Origin: Varroa destructor
Lineage: Eukaryota; Arthropoda; Arachnida; Mesostigmata; Varroidae
Direction: 5' to 3'
Assembly (NCBI RefSeq): GCF_002443255.2
Contig: NW_019211456.1
Coordinates: 54,787,743-54,851,742, forward strand
Length of the DNA: 64,000 nt
The notes beneath the pieces were generated by a model. It was given only the letters and a program-made list of their open reading frames with translations, ran no database searches and had not been told where the DNA came from. A program made the translations under genes and the position numbers. Of this stretch, positions 15,201-25,784 are shown in pieces. Every line of letters starts with the position of its first letter. Position 1 is the first letter of the stretch.

Positions 15201-18200
15201 ACCGTCAAAGAAGTGAACAAATCTTAGTCAAAATAGTGTCCTGCGGCTACTACGAACCTCGCCCATCTTTATGGCAGCCAACTTGGAAGCGATCTGTTCG
15301 TCGAATTATTTGCTTTCGTGGCTAGGTAGCATTGACCAGAACACGTGATAATAAGGTAAAATGATCTCCAGATTGTACGCCGCCTGGGGCAAAGTTTTCC
15401 ACTGAAAATCTATTAGCGTTCCCTGGGTCATCAAAGCAGTGTCCGTTCTGGCGTTGTCATGCAGCACCATCACCTTGCGTTGCCCTTTACCAGTCAAAAG
15501 CATTTTTCTGTCAATTTCGTGGTTCAGACGAATAAGTCGAGATCCGTAACAATCTTTTATAGTTTTTCCTAAAATTTTAGTACCTCATAGTGTAACACTC
15601 CCTTCTCGTTCAACTATGTGCATAGGAGCCACCTTCGACAATATTTAGTTTGGCGTCCAACTGGAGGGATCTAAACCTTCTGGTTTGCATTTGGGGGTGT
15701 CGTAAAATATCAGTTTTTCATCGCCGGTAATGATTTTTTATACAAATAATTTTTATCCTCTCGTGCCAGCACCGAAAAGCATATTATCAGATGGATTTTT
15801 TCCATAATTTGCACTGACTTCATGGCGGTCTACTTTCCGGCTTTTTCGATCTTCTCTAGTGCATGCAAATCATGTGCAATAGCCACCTGTGTTACTCCTA
15901 GCTTGCAGAGAGCCCTCTGGTCGGCTACGCTGCGTTCTGCTTAGAGGTTACCTGCGTTTTGTCTTTGTTTTCCTTTCATGGCGGTCGGGAACGTAGTTTG
16001 TTATTCAAATCTGTTCGCCGGTTCTGAAGCGATAAAACCATAACTGACCGGTCGTACCGCTTGCTTACTGCATAACGGTCTTCGGCTTTGCAAACGATTC
16101 TTTTTGACTCGGTAGCACTTTTTTCAGCACGAAAATAGTCAAGAAAACAAGGTCAAATTTGCCTCCTTTCGAGATCGGTGATTGAACGCACCAAATCATA
16201 ATTTTTAATGATAACAGCTTAATGAAAATAATCAGACACACGCTCGATAGTTAAAAAACTAATCTTGGGAAGTTCCAACTAAGTACGTCGCCATCTGTCG
16301 GCTCCAACTGCAACTTTCAACTCAACCTATTACTAGAAGGACCAAAAGCTGTTGGTATATAAAATTATAAATAAGAAAAACTGTAAGCTCAAAAACGTAT
16401 CCATTGTTGTATCGAATCGGAAGTTATGACGAAAAATAAATCTTGTTGTCGGTCACACTATAGATGGATGTAACTAAATCAGTGGGACAATCACGCAAGA
16501 TAAATATACAGCTGCAATAATCTGTGATGTTTGTTCGGTGGTTTACCGCAGGTGTTATGCTCTAGCTCGTCGACTTCAGCCGAAACAGAAGTTCAAAAGC
16601 TACTTTATAAAAAAATTGTCTAAATCTCATCACATCAAAATCGATTTTCGACACTTCATAGATTTTAATACCCCAGACTTCGACAATAGCGGTATAGACA
16701 AGCTGTCGTCCAAATGGCAAAAGATTTTACACAATAGTAATAATAATAATAAAATAACTATGCCAGTGAAAAAAAATTTGAAAAGTTGGAGCTCATTATC
16801 TAAATGCCTTAAAATATTAGGTACGGAAGCGAGCTCCTGACAAAATAACCGATCTAAGAAAGATACACTCCCTATATCATTTCATAGTGAAAACAAATAG
16901 AAAATAAGGCAATATAATTACCTAACGACGTCGACGATCCACTCATAGACGAGCTTCTCAAGATTGGAAAACTTGCCATCCCGAAATGTTTTGTCTGCAT
17001 CACCTTTCACTCGTCTCTCCACCTCAAACCATTTTTCCTTCTGAATTAGAATATCGCTTACGCGACGACGACAAATTTCCTTGTTCCACAATTTTGTGAA
17101 GTGCTCAGCAATCTGTCGCTGGTTGCAGTCCGGATGCTGTGCTTTGTACCTGCAATATTATAAGTAATAATATTGTTCAAACGAACAAAGCTCTCGTAAT
17201 CTTAAGCTAGTTCGTTTTGAAAAGCTGGAAAACGGCAGTCCTTGTCACAGACGGACTAATGTCAGGTAGCGGGTACCTCAAAAAAATGAGGAAAGTACAA
17301 CTTTCAAAACGTTTTTAACTAGGATAAAATTTGGAAGTGGGATGTACACCTTTTCCCAGCTTCCCAAACGCATGGCCTTGATGTTTTAACTTTTCTTTTT
17401 TTACCAAACGTTTTGAGCCAAGAAAAAGGTTTTAGTCACCGGAGACAGCACAGCCAAAATACATATTCTGAAGCGGGAGAAAAGCGTTTGCTTACTAAGC
17501 GACAAGTTGAATTTCATAGGCGCTCAATATAGAATCGAATGATATCCTGACATTAGCTATGATGCATACATCAGCATATAAACATAAAACCTATGTTTTT
17601 CGTTGCCGTAATACTTTACCTAGTGTGTTACAGATTAAAAAGGAAAACGATGAAACTTTTCGATATTTAATAAGGGTAACCATAAGGGTAATCCGGCACA
17701 GGTGGTCATTGTACTAATGTGTAACAAGGGCATATTCAAAAGTAATTAACCTAAAACGTCGTGTTCCCACCTAAAATAGCAGAGGACACATATTGAGTAA
17801 AAAGAGCGTACAACATGAACTGCAAACAAGTTGTGAGTTAAAAGGGAAGCCTACGGTGTGTTTTCGTAGAATATAACAAAACTATCGACTAATAACATTA
17901 GATACATCTCTGGTATACGAAGAGTTCAGTCTCTGCATAATCCATAATAATCCGTAAACGGGCTATAATTACACAAAATCACAGGTAATAATTAATATAA
18001 TCAAACGATAAATGAATATCATATTATTGATTCTTACAGACGTAACGTTTTTGTCACGTGATGATAAAGTGGTAACTACTATACTTAAGGACACATAAGG
18101 TAAGCATAAAATTTATGGGATAAGAACTGGGAATCCCATTATTCAAAATCAGAAAAAGTCAGAGTTTATTAATAGCTTAATGAAATAATGGCTTAGGTAA

Positions 18201-21200
18201 AGAAATTGTAAGTAACAATAACGGCCTAAGGCTTGCTAAAGCTTATGGAACGAAAGATGGATGTACCACAAGTGCGCTGGAAAACATTTCCATTAGGCAC
18301 GTAAATGTGGAAAATTGAAAGAGACGGCTGAAAGCTGCAATTTCGTTCGAAAAAAGGCTTTCGAATTTTCATAATGGAATGTCGAGACGCGATTTTTATA
18401 TGAATAACAAACTTCAGGCACTTCTTTAAATTCCGCGCACTTACCCGGTGTGTTGCTTCTTCTTGTATTTATTTGTAAGACACTTATGTTTTTCCTTGCT
18501 AACGTGTCAGCAATTTTTTCGCCATTTTTGATAATTTCTTATAGAACAAACCTTGTTTTACACTATTAAGACCTATTATATTATGATTATAAATGAATGC
18601 TAAAATGCACAGAATAAGTCAGTCCCTTGTGTTGTAGTCTCATCATTAAGGCGCTTTAAAAGAGTCGGATTTCGTCCTCATTGTCTGCTCACAGCTTACA
18701 AGGCTCTATTTAAGCCAACTTTATGGTACTATACTTTAATTTGTGGCAGAGCTCACGCCAAAATTGTAATGAGCTAATGATGCTTTACTAGGCAGGAAAA
18801 AAAATGATCAGAGTCAAGTCGGTAACCTATATGGAAAGTTGTTCCCAAGCAGATTCGTCAATTAGTTTATTTCAGTTATCGTAGAAAGTAAGGCTATGAC
18901 ATGAGTAAGAGTTGTTTCTTCAGTTAAAAAAAATAGTGCTGCACTTTCATTCTAGAGACAATTGGTTCCTCATGTTTCGCCGTCACTCTCTGCAACCTTC
19001 CCTAGTCTCTCAGCCAAGTCATTTATACGCCCTCGTCAAAAATTTTCAAATCTGGCGTTGAAAAGCCAAGTTTTAAGACGTTCTTCACTATCAAATGTAC
19101 GGTTACTAATTTAGTTTGACTGTGAAAAGCTGGTCAGTTATACGCAGGTGTAGGGTCTGTAGAATGTGGTGGATGCAAAAGCTTTCACTCAAGATCTTGG
19201 AAAGTGGATTCGACAATCTTTGCCATTTGCGGCCTGGCACTGTTAGGAAGGAAGACAATTTGGCCTTGTACATCCGGTTCTTTCTAATGCATGACCTTGT
19301 TCACTCAACGTAATTGAGCTATATATAAAATCTTGTTGACGGTCTTGTTCTGCTCAAACATTTCACAGTGCATAAAACCCTCCCGGTCCCACCTTGTAAG
19401 CCACGGCATTTTCTACATGAAAATATGACCCAAGTTGAGACTGAGGTATATCTACCAAAAGCGCTATTATTTCCCCTACTATATATCAACGTAAATACAA
19501 CACTCCTCTTAACAAGCAACAATTCTAAGTAAAAATTTGCCAGCGTCGCTGTGTACTGCTTAGTGCTGAGCGACATGGCAAGGGCCAAAGAAAAACTATA
19601 TTTCTTTGTGCACATCAGCCAATGTTTGAAACGCCCTGTCCCGAATTTATGATAGAATTTCATACATTAAAGATACCCGATAATTTGCTGGTCCTCGCAG
19701 CTTTAACGAACTGTTTGCCATTCGAAGCCCTTTTCGAGCTTGAATAGCCAAATGAAGCTGTGTACACTCTCGAGGCCTAAGATTCTGCCTTCAAACTTAG
19801 CAAAACCTTTCAGGCAGTTTTCTCAGTTATAAATTCCTCACTGTAAACCGCACGAATATCCCACGTTATTTCAGCGGTTTCTGATCTCGGCAAAGAACAA
19901 AATGTAGTAGATATGAAAACCGCACTTTTTTTTCATCTGGTGCTTTCACCTTCAGAATGTAAACTCGACGTGAAATAGCATTCAATACATACAGATTTTA
20001 TAGGCGAGAGGGAATGGTATATAAAGTAAAAAAAAAGCGGCGGAGAGAAAAATGGAAGGAGAGCATTAAAATACAGGCATAGCCTATAAACCCGATGTTT
20101 ATAAGATAAGCTTTATTGACCTTTTTGGAAAACTAATTGCAATGATGGTCACATTAACTTAATAGTAATCGAAGTATACAATCGTCGTATATATATGATA
20201 ATAGTGAATTTTGTACGTAGCAGGTATTTTCCGCATTTAACTCCGATTTAATGTATGATGCAAATATGAGAGAAAGAGGCAGAGAAAGCAGTTCACGGAT
20301 GCAGTTGTTTGAAATGGCTTATCCTGCAATTCAGATAAGTCCTAATATGATCGGATTTGAGATTGTCGACATGTGTATGTATATATAAGCCTGAAGGGCT
20401 TTATATAATGGGATTGTGCGTAATTCTCTGGGTTCTACGTAGTTCACGTAATTTATGGCCAACATTATAGAAATACGAAATCCGCAGTCAACCCGAAAAT
20501 CTAAAACAAACATTTACTTGTCGATCTGCTATTAAGTACAATGATTCAGTTATTCATCCATAACATGGTCGCTAAAACGGCCTTTTTTTAATGAAGTGTT
20601 AATGAAATAATGTTTCCTTTAATGAAGAAATGTTAGGTCATCCATAAGTTATCGATGGTCACGGTAAACGTCCAGCGGTTGACTTTTTATCGATTTGCTT
20701 GGTTGCTGAGAATGGTAAAACTGGCCAATCTCTGCAACAAAGTACAACAAATAACCAATCGCAATTGATTCTTCAAAAATATTCAAAACTCCAAAAATTT
20801 CATGATTTATTTGCGAGACATTATCAAACGGAAGATAAAACACAAGAAGAAAATGGGAAAAGTGGGATCGAGGAACTGCAATACTTGAATTAATTTCGAA
20901 TGCTATAGTCTACAAAACTTCTGTTTTTTTTTTTCTTTTTTAATTAAAAGAGGATCTTGCTTAATTTTCGTCTGCAATTATATTAACTACTAATCCAGGA
21001 GTATGGTCGCTGCCTACCTGCAGATGGCAGTCTTCTCACGCACGCTAAGCGTAAGAAGGGGCTTCTTAGAATGGGGTTTTCTAGCTATTCGATTGTCTTC
21101 AACACCGTCCTGTGAATCTAAGTCATAATCGGTACTACCGTCATCATGCGGGGCTTGCAACAGCACGTGCTGTGTTCCGTCTTCTCCCACGAGCGCACAG

Positions 21201-21349
21201 TCCTCCAGTACCTGAACTACCTGAAGACCCGCGGGAGCACCATGCGAGGTAACGTGTCCGCCCTGAGCCACGTGAGTCACTTGATTTATGTGTCCACCGC
21301 TGGCTGCCGCCACCGTAACAACCTCTGCACTTTCTATAGACTGTGACAT
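3811..21349 (-). CDS. Gene A: CENP-B/pogo-type HTH DNA-binding protein, 7 coding exons, 609 aa
   Basis: The coding model joins 21018-21349, 16922-17149, 14499-14744, 13813-14095, 9573-9751, 5577-5801 and 3811-4147. All six introns are GT-AG with matching phases (2,2,2,0,2,2), and the total of 1830 nt is a whole number of codons. Residues 1-95 are Gly/Val/His-rich and acidic. A CENP-B N-terminal helix-turn-helix begins near residue 98 (LTLSVREKTAICR) and runs to about 155. A second CENPB/Tc5-type helix-turn-helix covers about 170-240, with the signature ASQGWLTGFRKRYGL. A His/Gln tract and a long Ser/Gly/Asn-rich low-complexity region follow, and residues 455-540 are charged and probably helical. 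In this family the two HTH units contact DNA; pogo, Tigger and CENP-B proteins normally carry a DDE domain next, which is absent here. The likely role is a nuclear DNA-binding or chromatin factor recruited from a pogo-like transposase. Exact orthology is unknown. No upstream noncoding exon or polyadenylation signal was identified. Confidence 0.82.
5577..5801 (-). CDS. Gene A coding exon 6 (basic/helical region, first RKLDAET repeat)
   Basis: The acceptor is CTCTCTTTGCTCATGACAG|GTATTT and fits the phase-2 end of exon 5. The exon encodes a Thr/Ser/Gly-rich start, then a charged helical segment with KRKLDAETEMIREQ (about residues 468-481) and FDERRKR. The donor AAAAAG|gttgga is weak, but it gives the phase needed for the next exon and continues the charged helix. 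If the donor is skipped the frame reads on to a stop at 5513, so an alternative terminal exon is possible. Confidence 0.68.
6340..7450 (+). mobile_element. Degenerate gypsy-like LTR retrotransposon fragment (RT, RNase H, integrase N-end)
   Basis: Broken frames give, in order, a reverse-transcriptase start (GIIKPSYSPYFAAFILVNKK, about 6392-6451), an RNase H piece (EKFRPYFYMRHFKVVIDS, about 7005-7060) and an integrase zinc-domain-like piece (DNLIYRVEKGEIRLHFPS, about 7290-7345). The order and orientation fit a Ty3/gypsy pol gene. Frames are interrupted by stops and frameshifts and no LTRs were recognised. It lies in intron 5 of gene A, antisense to it. Confidence 0.65.
8029..8800 (-). mobile_element. 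Degenerate mariner-family transposase copy
   Basis: Reading the minus strand from about 8700 down to 8040 gives pieces in mariner order: TVLNHLKEVDYKKG, then LRFWYDRKTVVHYKLL, EVYCRQLTRLQQAMN, a YEDARPHTSLA block (normally HDNARPH), and a C-terminal IMLLEKRQKVFDKYD. Several stops and frameshifts separate them, so it is dead. Terminal inverted repeats were not found. It lies in intron 5 of gene A, same strand. Confidence 0.7.
9151..9197. repeat. (TA)n microsatellite
   Basis: An uninterrupted TA dinucleotide run of 47 bases inside intron 5 of gene A. Confidence 0.95.
9573..9751 (-). CDS. Gene A coding exon 5 (linker)
   Basis: The acceptor TTTTGTTTTAG has a clean pyrimidine tract before GCGAAC; the donor GGAACA|gtaagc gives phase 2. 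The 59 codons are open throughout and read ANIGLAQPSQTQLPVNVSSV then a short hydrophobic stretch (NIALDDIVKTIIYGG) and a Gln/Ala/Thr-rich end. No known domain is recognised. If the donor were ignored, the frame would stop at once (CAG TAA), which supports splicing here. Confidence 0.72.
10714..10730. repeat. Homopolymer of 17 G
   Basis: A single run of 17 G on the plus strand in intron 4 of gene A, striking in AT-rich DNA. It may be a true microsatellite or an assembly artefact. Confidence 0.9.
10850..11750 (-). other. Unclassified coding-like relic in intron 4 of gene A
   Basis: Several overlapping minus-strand frames are open here, with richer G and C than the surroundings. One (11667-11434) includes YVLDLDKAVFNHVYQSRMRR and another (11129-10911) FSPFRGMDTSDTPAGLYDG. 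This looks like a decayed retroelement, but no diagnostic motif was recognised. Confidence 0.25.
13813..14095 (-). CDS. Gene A coding exon 4 (low-complexity linker)
   Basis: The acceptor is TTTTTACAG|AGATGAG and the donor CACGAG|gtaagc, a near-perfect donor. The exon enters in phase 2 and leaves in phase 0. It encodes about 94 residues rich in Gln, Asn, Ser, Gly and His and ends acidic (SDIETGDSADEDHE). No catalytic motif is visible where a DDE nuclease would start in pogo-like transposases. It is probably an unstructured linker or activation-type region. Confidence 0.82.
14499..14744 (-). CDS. Gene A coding exon 3 (CENPB/Tc5-type HTH, His/Gln-rich tail)
   Basis: The acceptor is TCGCTCAG|ATCAGG and the donor CACAG|gtatag; phase 2 at both ends. 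The protein reads SGGRVWDDDVRRSAKRLAE followed by SFVASQGWLTGFRKRYGL, the hallmark of the second DNA-binding helix-turn-helix of CENP-B, Tigger and jerky proteins. It then turns acidic (DEQGDIMIEIDVDS) and into a His/Gln run around QNQHHQQQHH. A frame continuing from the start-like ATG at 14761 is only the upstream intron end read in frame. Confidence 0.86.
15171..16330 (-). mobile_element. Mariner element with visible terminal inverted repeats, inactive
   Basis: The left end begins TTAGGTTGAGT (15171) and the right end, read on the minus strand, ATAGGTTGAGT (16330), a matching inverted-repeat pair about 1.16 kb apart. Between them, the minus strand carries transposase pieces: SATESKRIVCKAEDRYAVS, FYRFRTG, and near 15320-15460 MVLHDNARTDTALMTQGTL followed by ILPYYHVFWSM. 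The last block normally reads with an Asp where Leu-Pro now stands, so a catalytic residue is probably lost, besides frameshifts. It lies in intron 2 of gene A. Confidence 0.72.
16560..16800 (+). mobile_element. Possible mariner C-terminal fragment
   Basis: A plus-strand frame contains DNSGIDKLSSKWQKILHN (about 16680-16735), which resembles the C-terminal 'GI-x-x-L-P-x-R-W-Q-K' block of mariner transposases. Little else aligns, so this is a weak call. It lies just beyond the mariner at 15171-16330 and in the other orientation. Confidence 0.3.
16922..17149 (-). CDS. Gene A coding exon 2 (CENP-B N-terminal HTH core)
   Basis: The acceptor TATTGCAG lies just above 17149 and the donor GTTAG|gtaatt follows 16922. 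The exon enters and leaves in phase 2. It carries the helix-turn-helix core of the CENP-B N-terminal fold (YKAQHPDCNQRQIAEHF, then RRRVSDILIQKEKW). The W-F-E-V after it and the segment ending LEKLVYEWIVDVV form the linker into the second HTH. There is no in-frame stop, and the domain match continues without a gap from exon 1. Confidence 0.85.
17150..21017. other. Intron 1 of gene A
   Basis: A 3.9-kb intron between the two exons that share the first HTH. It includes two ATCGAT sites (about 20651 and 20688) and a plus-strand Gln/Lys-rich frame (20699-20893) that matches nothing known. No transposon protein was recognised. Confidence 0.55.
21018..21349 (-). CDS. Gene A coding exon 1 (start codon, acidic N-terminus, beginning of first HTH)
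   Basis: The ATG lies at 21349-21347 (reads MSQSIESAEVV). The exon ends inside an AGG Arg codon at the donor CTGCAG|gtaggc, phase 2. It encodes 110 residues that are rich in Val, Gly and His, then acidic, and closes with a basic patch and the start of the CENP-B N-terminal helix (LTLSVREKTAIC). An out-of-frame upstream ATG lies 8 bases before the start and opens an overlapping 94-codon frame (21428-21144 in its longest form). This could dampen translation, but that is inference. Confidence 0.8.
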
Positions 21350-24300
21350 ATCTCATGGGTATAGTTGAAAAATAAATATTTTGTTCCTGAAAAATCTTAA
21401 AAATTGAAGTTAAATGCTTATAATTCATGATTACTCGATGTTTTGTATTATTTTAGCCTATGTGCGATGGTGAACCGCACCTAAAAGCATGCACTGCAGT
21501 GCAACTCCTGTTATAATCCTATAATTTCTGCTACAGTGGTACAAAAAAATTATAATAAATAAGGATTACCTACAAGATTAAAGAGGAGGTAAGTATTACT
21601 TTATAAAGTTTGCGGAAATTGATTTTCATCAATTAGAATTGGAGATTTGGATTGGAAACACAAAGTACGCTTAGGATGTTTGCGTGAAGCGGATGACGAT
21701 AAATTGAAGGGACAATTGCCTTAAAATTTAGCCCAGTTAACCCTAGAACTTTTTGTACATATATGAGCAAGTGTCCCCACCATCCTGAATCGTCTGCATA
21801 CACTCGAAAAGGCTTTAAAGGCAGGAAGGTGGGCCTTACATGAATTTACCAAAATCACCATTATTACAGCGTCGAAGGTATACACAAAATTGCCCTCACG
21901 GCAGGAAAATAAATAATCTCTATTTTAAGCCGATCTTTAATATAAAAAAATAATCATTACATTTTATACCGTTGAAATTAAGTCAAATTCCAAACAACCC
22001 TCCACATTAACACTTAGGATATTTGTTCGAGTCTAACGGAAACGCTTGTTTGAAGTTTTTTTTAAAAAAAGTGAAATCACGAATGCAGGCGGCACTTTAA
22101 CTCAACACGACAAATGAACTAACCAATTGATAATATATGAATTTTAAGGAGTCAAAGGACTGCGAAAATTAATTTTGTTGCTTAACAATATTTGACTTTG
22201 CAGCTTTAACGACTTCGCAAATTCTGACAGACCATGGACGATGACCTTTTCGAGCCCGGCTTATAGCCTACACTTTTCTCCATAGAGTTACACTTCCTCA
22301 GACCTTTGCGAGATTGCATGGAAGACAAGAGATCCAAAATAACAAACAGAAATGATGAATAAAATGTATGAATGTGTTAGCTCCTTTGCTTGACAAGGGA
22401 TCCGTTCTTGTTTAAATAATAAAGAAGAAAGATAAAAGTTCACAGCATTTAAAGCGAGCTGAAACACAAAACTACATATTAAAATTATACGTAACGTACC
22501 GAAAGACAATAGAAACTGTATTTAATTTCCTGGATAACAGTTTGTATATATTTATCATTATTTGTCTTAAGGATATCAGAAACGTAAATTTTAAAACTAC
22601 TTACTTTACGATAGCTGCAGCGTTGCTAAGTGTTACGCCACTTCGCTGGGCAGTTACCGCTTCCTTAAATTTTTGATATCAAAGGTCTCAAGAATGTTTA
22701 GCAGTAGAGTAAGAATGGACACTGGATAAATTTTTACTTAATGAGAAAAGAAGCTGGCCCAAATTTAGTCGTGCACACCAACTGTCTGTGAGACAAATGT
22801 TTCTCTATCGGAATACAAACTGTTTTTAACTATAGAAAACAACGCGTAAGCATTTCTTGCGCGTAAGTTGGGTAGATTAGGGTTATTATGCCCAGAAGGT
22901 TTAAATAAACAGACATCACGTGGAAAAATGTGATACTGGGACCGGATTGCTACCGGATTCGCGACAAGCCTAGAAAATATTGTGGAGACACTAGTCTGAG
23001 ACTTCGCTACCACTCGTGATAGAAACACACCTAAATCTATAATTTATAGAATATTTCAATGACACTTGTTTTAATGTAAATCGGCGCATTAAAAAACTAG
23101 GTTCCATTTGAGGGTATCGTTCTGTCTGCTGAATGTTAAAAATACATTTTAGACTCTAATGCCTTTCATACGTTCTCGGCAATAGCTTGGGATTAAACTT
23201 TTTTTTAAATTTCAAACCCATAGTTTGAAAATAGAATTCTGTCTAAATAAAATAGTTTGAATTTAACGTTGTAGTAACGCCACTTTTCAAAATTTCATCG
23301 ATCTGCCAAGCGCAACAATATTGCACCTAGTGCCAGCTACCAGTCGAGAAAATCGCAAGGTAGCACTGTTTGGTGGATTGCAAATAATTTGCCGAGCTTT
23401 ATTGATGATTAAAACGCCCATTTTAATAAAACATTTTTAATTATTGCAAATAAATAATATACTCAAGTATGAAATTCCTTGAATTTCACTGTAGAACATA
23501 ATGCTAAATATTTTAATACCCAACCGCTGTGTGTTACAAGACAACTCCATATTCCTAAATCTTGTTGTACTCCTAGATTGTACGTAATGAAAAGTGTTTG
23601 TATTAATATATATATTCTGCTGGTCATTAAATTCCAGGAACTTATTTATACACTAAACTACTAAAACTAACTTGACTTTTTTTTGCGATCTGTCGGGTAA
23701 CCGTGGAAATTTCCTGAAAACTTACATTAACTTATAAGATCTACTTATAAGATTTTGGGTAAAAATTTTACTTTTTGCAAGGGAGGAAAATGGCAGTTTG
23801 TACCGACACCGCTAATAATTAACAAAATACACTGCTGTGAAAATTGGAAAACGGCTTATTTAAAATGAGGAAAGCGAGAAGAATGCTGCAACGCACTGGA
23901 ATCATTACACAACATTGCACCAGGTGAGCGAGCCGCCCGCGTCGAGAGCATATCCTTGCTTTGGCTTTGTAAAATTTATACATGCCTCTATTGTTTAATG
24001 CTTAGTTGTCCTGTTCAAAATAAATGTGCCACAGTTTCCTCAATTTCCAGACTTAAACTTCAGCTTTGCACTCGTTTTTCCGGGTTTTCCCCTAGGGTCT
24101 CAAATCATTACATTTCATTGCTTTTAAAATAGAGTATGTCGCAGCTTTTTTAAATACATCTTCCGTTTTCTCATATCAGTCCATAGCCGTGTAGATATCT
24201 AGTGCAATCTTAGTTTAGCTTTGCATCTATCACTACACACTACGTTACTACAAAATCTTAGCAGAACTATTAAGCTACACTATACGAAATTGTAATGTAT

Positions 24301-24811
24301 TTTCTGTCTGCTTTATCGTTCAACGACGTCTGTTACTACTTTTTATGAGCTAAAGTATATAAAATTTCCTGAGAACTTTCGAATCGTGTTATCGCAGTAT
24401 TGCATTACCTACTTTGTAGTGTCATGCGTTTGGAAGCACGCAAAAATATATATAATATTTATATGAGCAAAAATATGACTTGAATCATTTTTAATTTTCT
24501 AGGCTCAGACCTTAAAGAAATGTCTCTGGATGGCATCTTGATATTGATATCACGTGAATCCTCGTGTACACCCATTTTCTTCACAATGTGACATTCACTA
24601 AACCTCTGCAACATTTACTTTTACAAGATGTAAACGTACTTTTCTCAGAGCGTAATGCTAAATCTTATGTCTCTGTGGTGTGAAGTTTGATTAATTAGTG
24701 ACGATTTGAGTTTAATAAAATTTTAGCACTGAACGCCGTTTAACTTGAGGAGAATTGGCATTGGCTTTTCTTTTTGGTAGTAGAATATATTATATTCATA
24801 AGTTTTACCCT

Positions 24812-24849
<38 letters not shown>

Positions 24850-24990
24850 TTGCGCAATATGTGTAAAAGGAATAATAAATACAAAGTATAAAAAATTATA
24901 AATATATAATCATATCTAATAGTAATACATCTGCTACGCATGAAAGTAGGATAAACATATTCGTATTAAAAAAATATTGGGTTGGAGGTG
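21350..24990. other. Upstream region of gene A
   Basis: AT-rich with no supported gene. The promoter and any noncoding 5' exon of gene A should lie here, but no TATA box or initiator can be singled out. Confidence 0.4.
24814..24846. repeat. (TA)n microsatellite
   Basis: A TA dinucleotide run of 33 bases in the intergenic region between the two genes. Confidence 0.95.
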
Positions 24991-25003
24991 TGCTTTTATT
25001 TAG

Positions 25004-25170
25004 AACGCCAAAAGGAGACACGAAAATATGCTCTGGCGGTAAGTCGCCGTCCGGGCGTGTTGAGTCGCTAAAACGGCCTGACTCAAAGCTACTAACCGCC
25101 CTCTTCTGGTCAGCTACGGCCAAAATGGCTATCCGGCTCGTCGAACCCCCTTCATCATAACTCGCCACAA
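25004..25170. other. GC-richer island, unclassified
   Basis: A patch with several CpG steps (about 25040-25150) in AT-rich surroundings. A minus-strand frame is open for 90 codons (to 24896), and on the plus strand 25004-25038 has an acceptor-like TTTTATTTAG before it and GTAAGT after it. The word GGGCGTGTTGA is shared with 25615-25625. It may be part of a promoter or an old repeat; nothing is recognised. Confidence 0.3.
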
Positions 25171-25550
25171 ACAGATTAGTAAAACCTAATAAACTACTAT
25201 AGCAATTATTTAGCGTTTAAACGGTGAGGAGAACATTGAAAAATAATTATGCATGTGTTTCTGGCAGATAATCCTAGTTACTCACCCTGATTTTTACTAA
25301 AAGTTGCTCTTGTACGCGGGGACACGAATCGAAGAAATCGAGTACTTTTGGCTCAACTACTGTTGCGCGGCAGAATTGAAATAAATTATCTAAAATGAAA
25401 AGAAGTAGACAATTGTTCTCTTTTAATTCATAATATCAACTTCCTCGTTTCTAAATCTCACTGTTACGCGTCCGCCAAATCTAAGATTATAAAATGCAAG
25501 AAATATATGACTTACTATTATAGAGAATTTTCTAGCCATTAGTAACACTT

Positions 25551-25569
25551 TGGCCGCCAGGTGGCACTT
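25551..25569 (+). promoter_or_regulatory. CTCF-like insulator motif
   Basis: The sequence TGGCCGCCAGGTGGCACTT fits the long conserved CTCF core (TGGCCACCAGGGGGCGCTA) at 16 of 19 places. It lies between two divergently oriented genes and 21 bases before an exon-like start. CTCF is conserved in most bilaterians; occupancy here is inference. Confidence 0.45.
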
Positions 25570-25589
25570 TCGATGAAACAAAAACAAAC

Positions 25590-25701
25590 ATGGCTATCGC
25601 CAAGCGGCGGATAGGGCGTGTTGATTGTTATGGATTGACAATAGTGAAGTATCCGCCTGCGAAAATCCGCAACAACTATATCCGCTCGATTGGTTCACAT
25701 G
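25590..25701 (+). CDS. Candidate first coding exon of an unidentified gene
   Basis: The ATG sits in an ideal context (AAACATGG) and is followed by 37 open codons (MAIAKRRIGRVDCYGLTIV and on) up to a perfect donor CACATG|gtaagta, phase 1. The stretch is richer in G and C than its surroundings. No downstream exon with the right phase and a known domain was found, so the product is unknown. It could also be a chance or repeat-derived match. Confidence 0.3.
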
Positions 25702-25784
25702 GTAAGTAAATACAAATCGCTATCCGCACCCATATCGAAAACATGGAGAGCGCTGATATACAGAAAATCTTATATTATTAGCAG

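Noticed and set aside
20640..20700. ATCGAT sites considered as DREF-type response elements
   Set aside because: The full palindrome TATCGATA was not found; the 6-base core occurs by chance in AT-rich DNA.
22765..23028. Minus-strand frame of 87 codons upstream of gene A
   Set aside because: Looks protein-like in composition but matches no family I recognise and has no phase link to exon 1.
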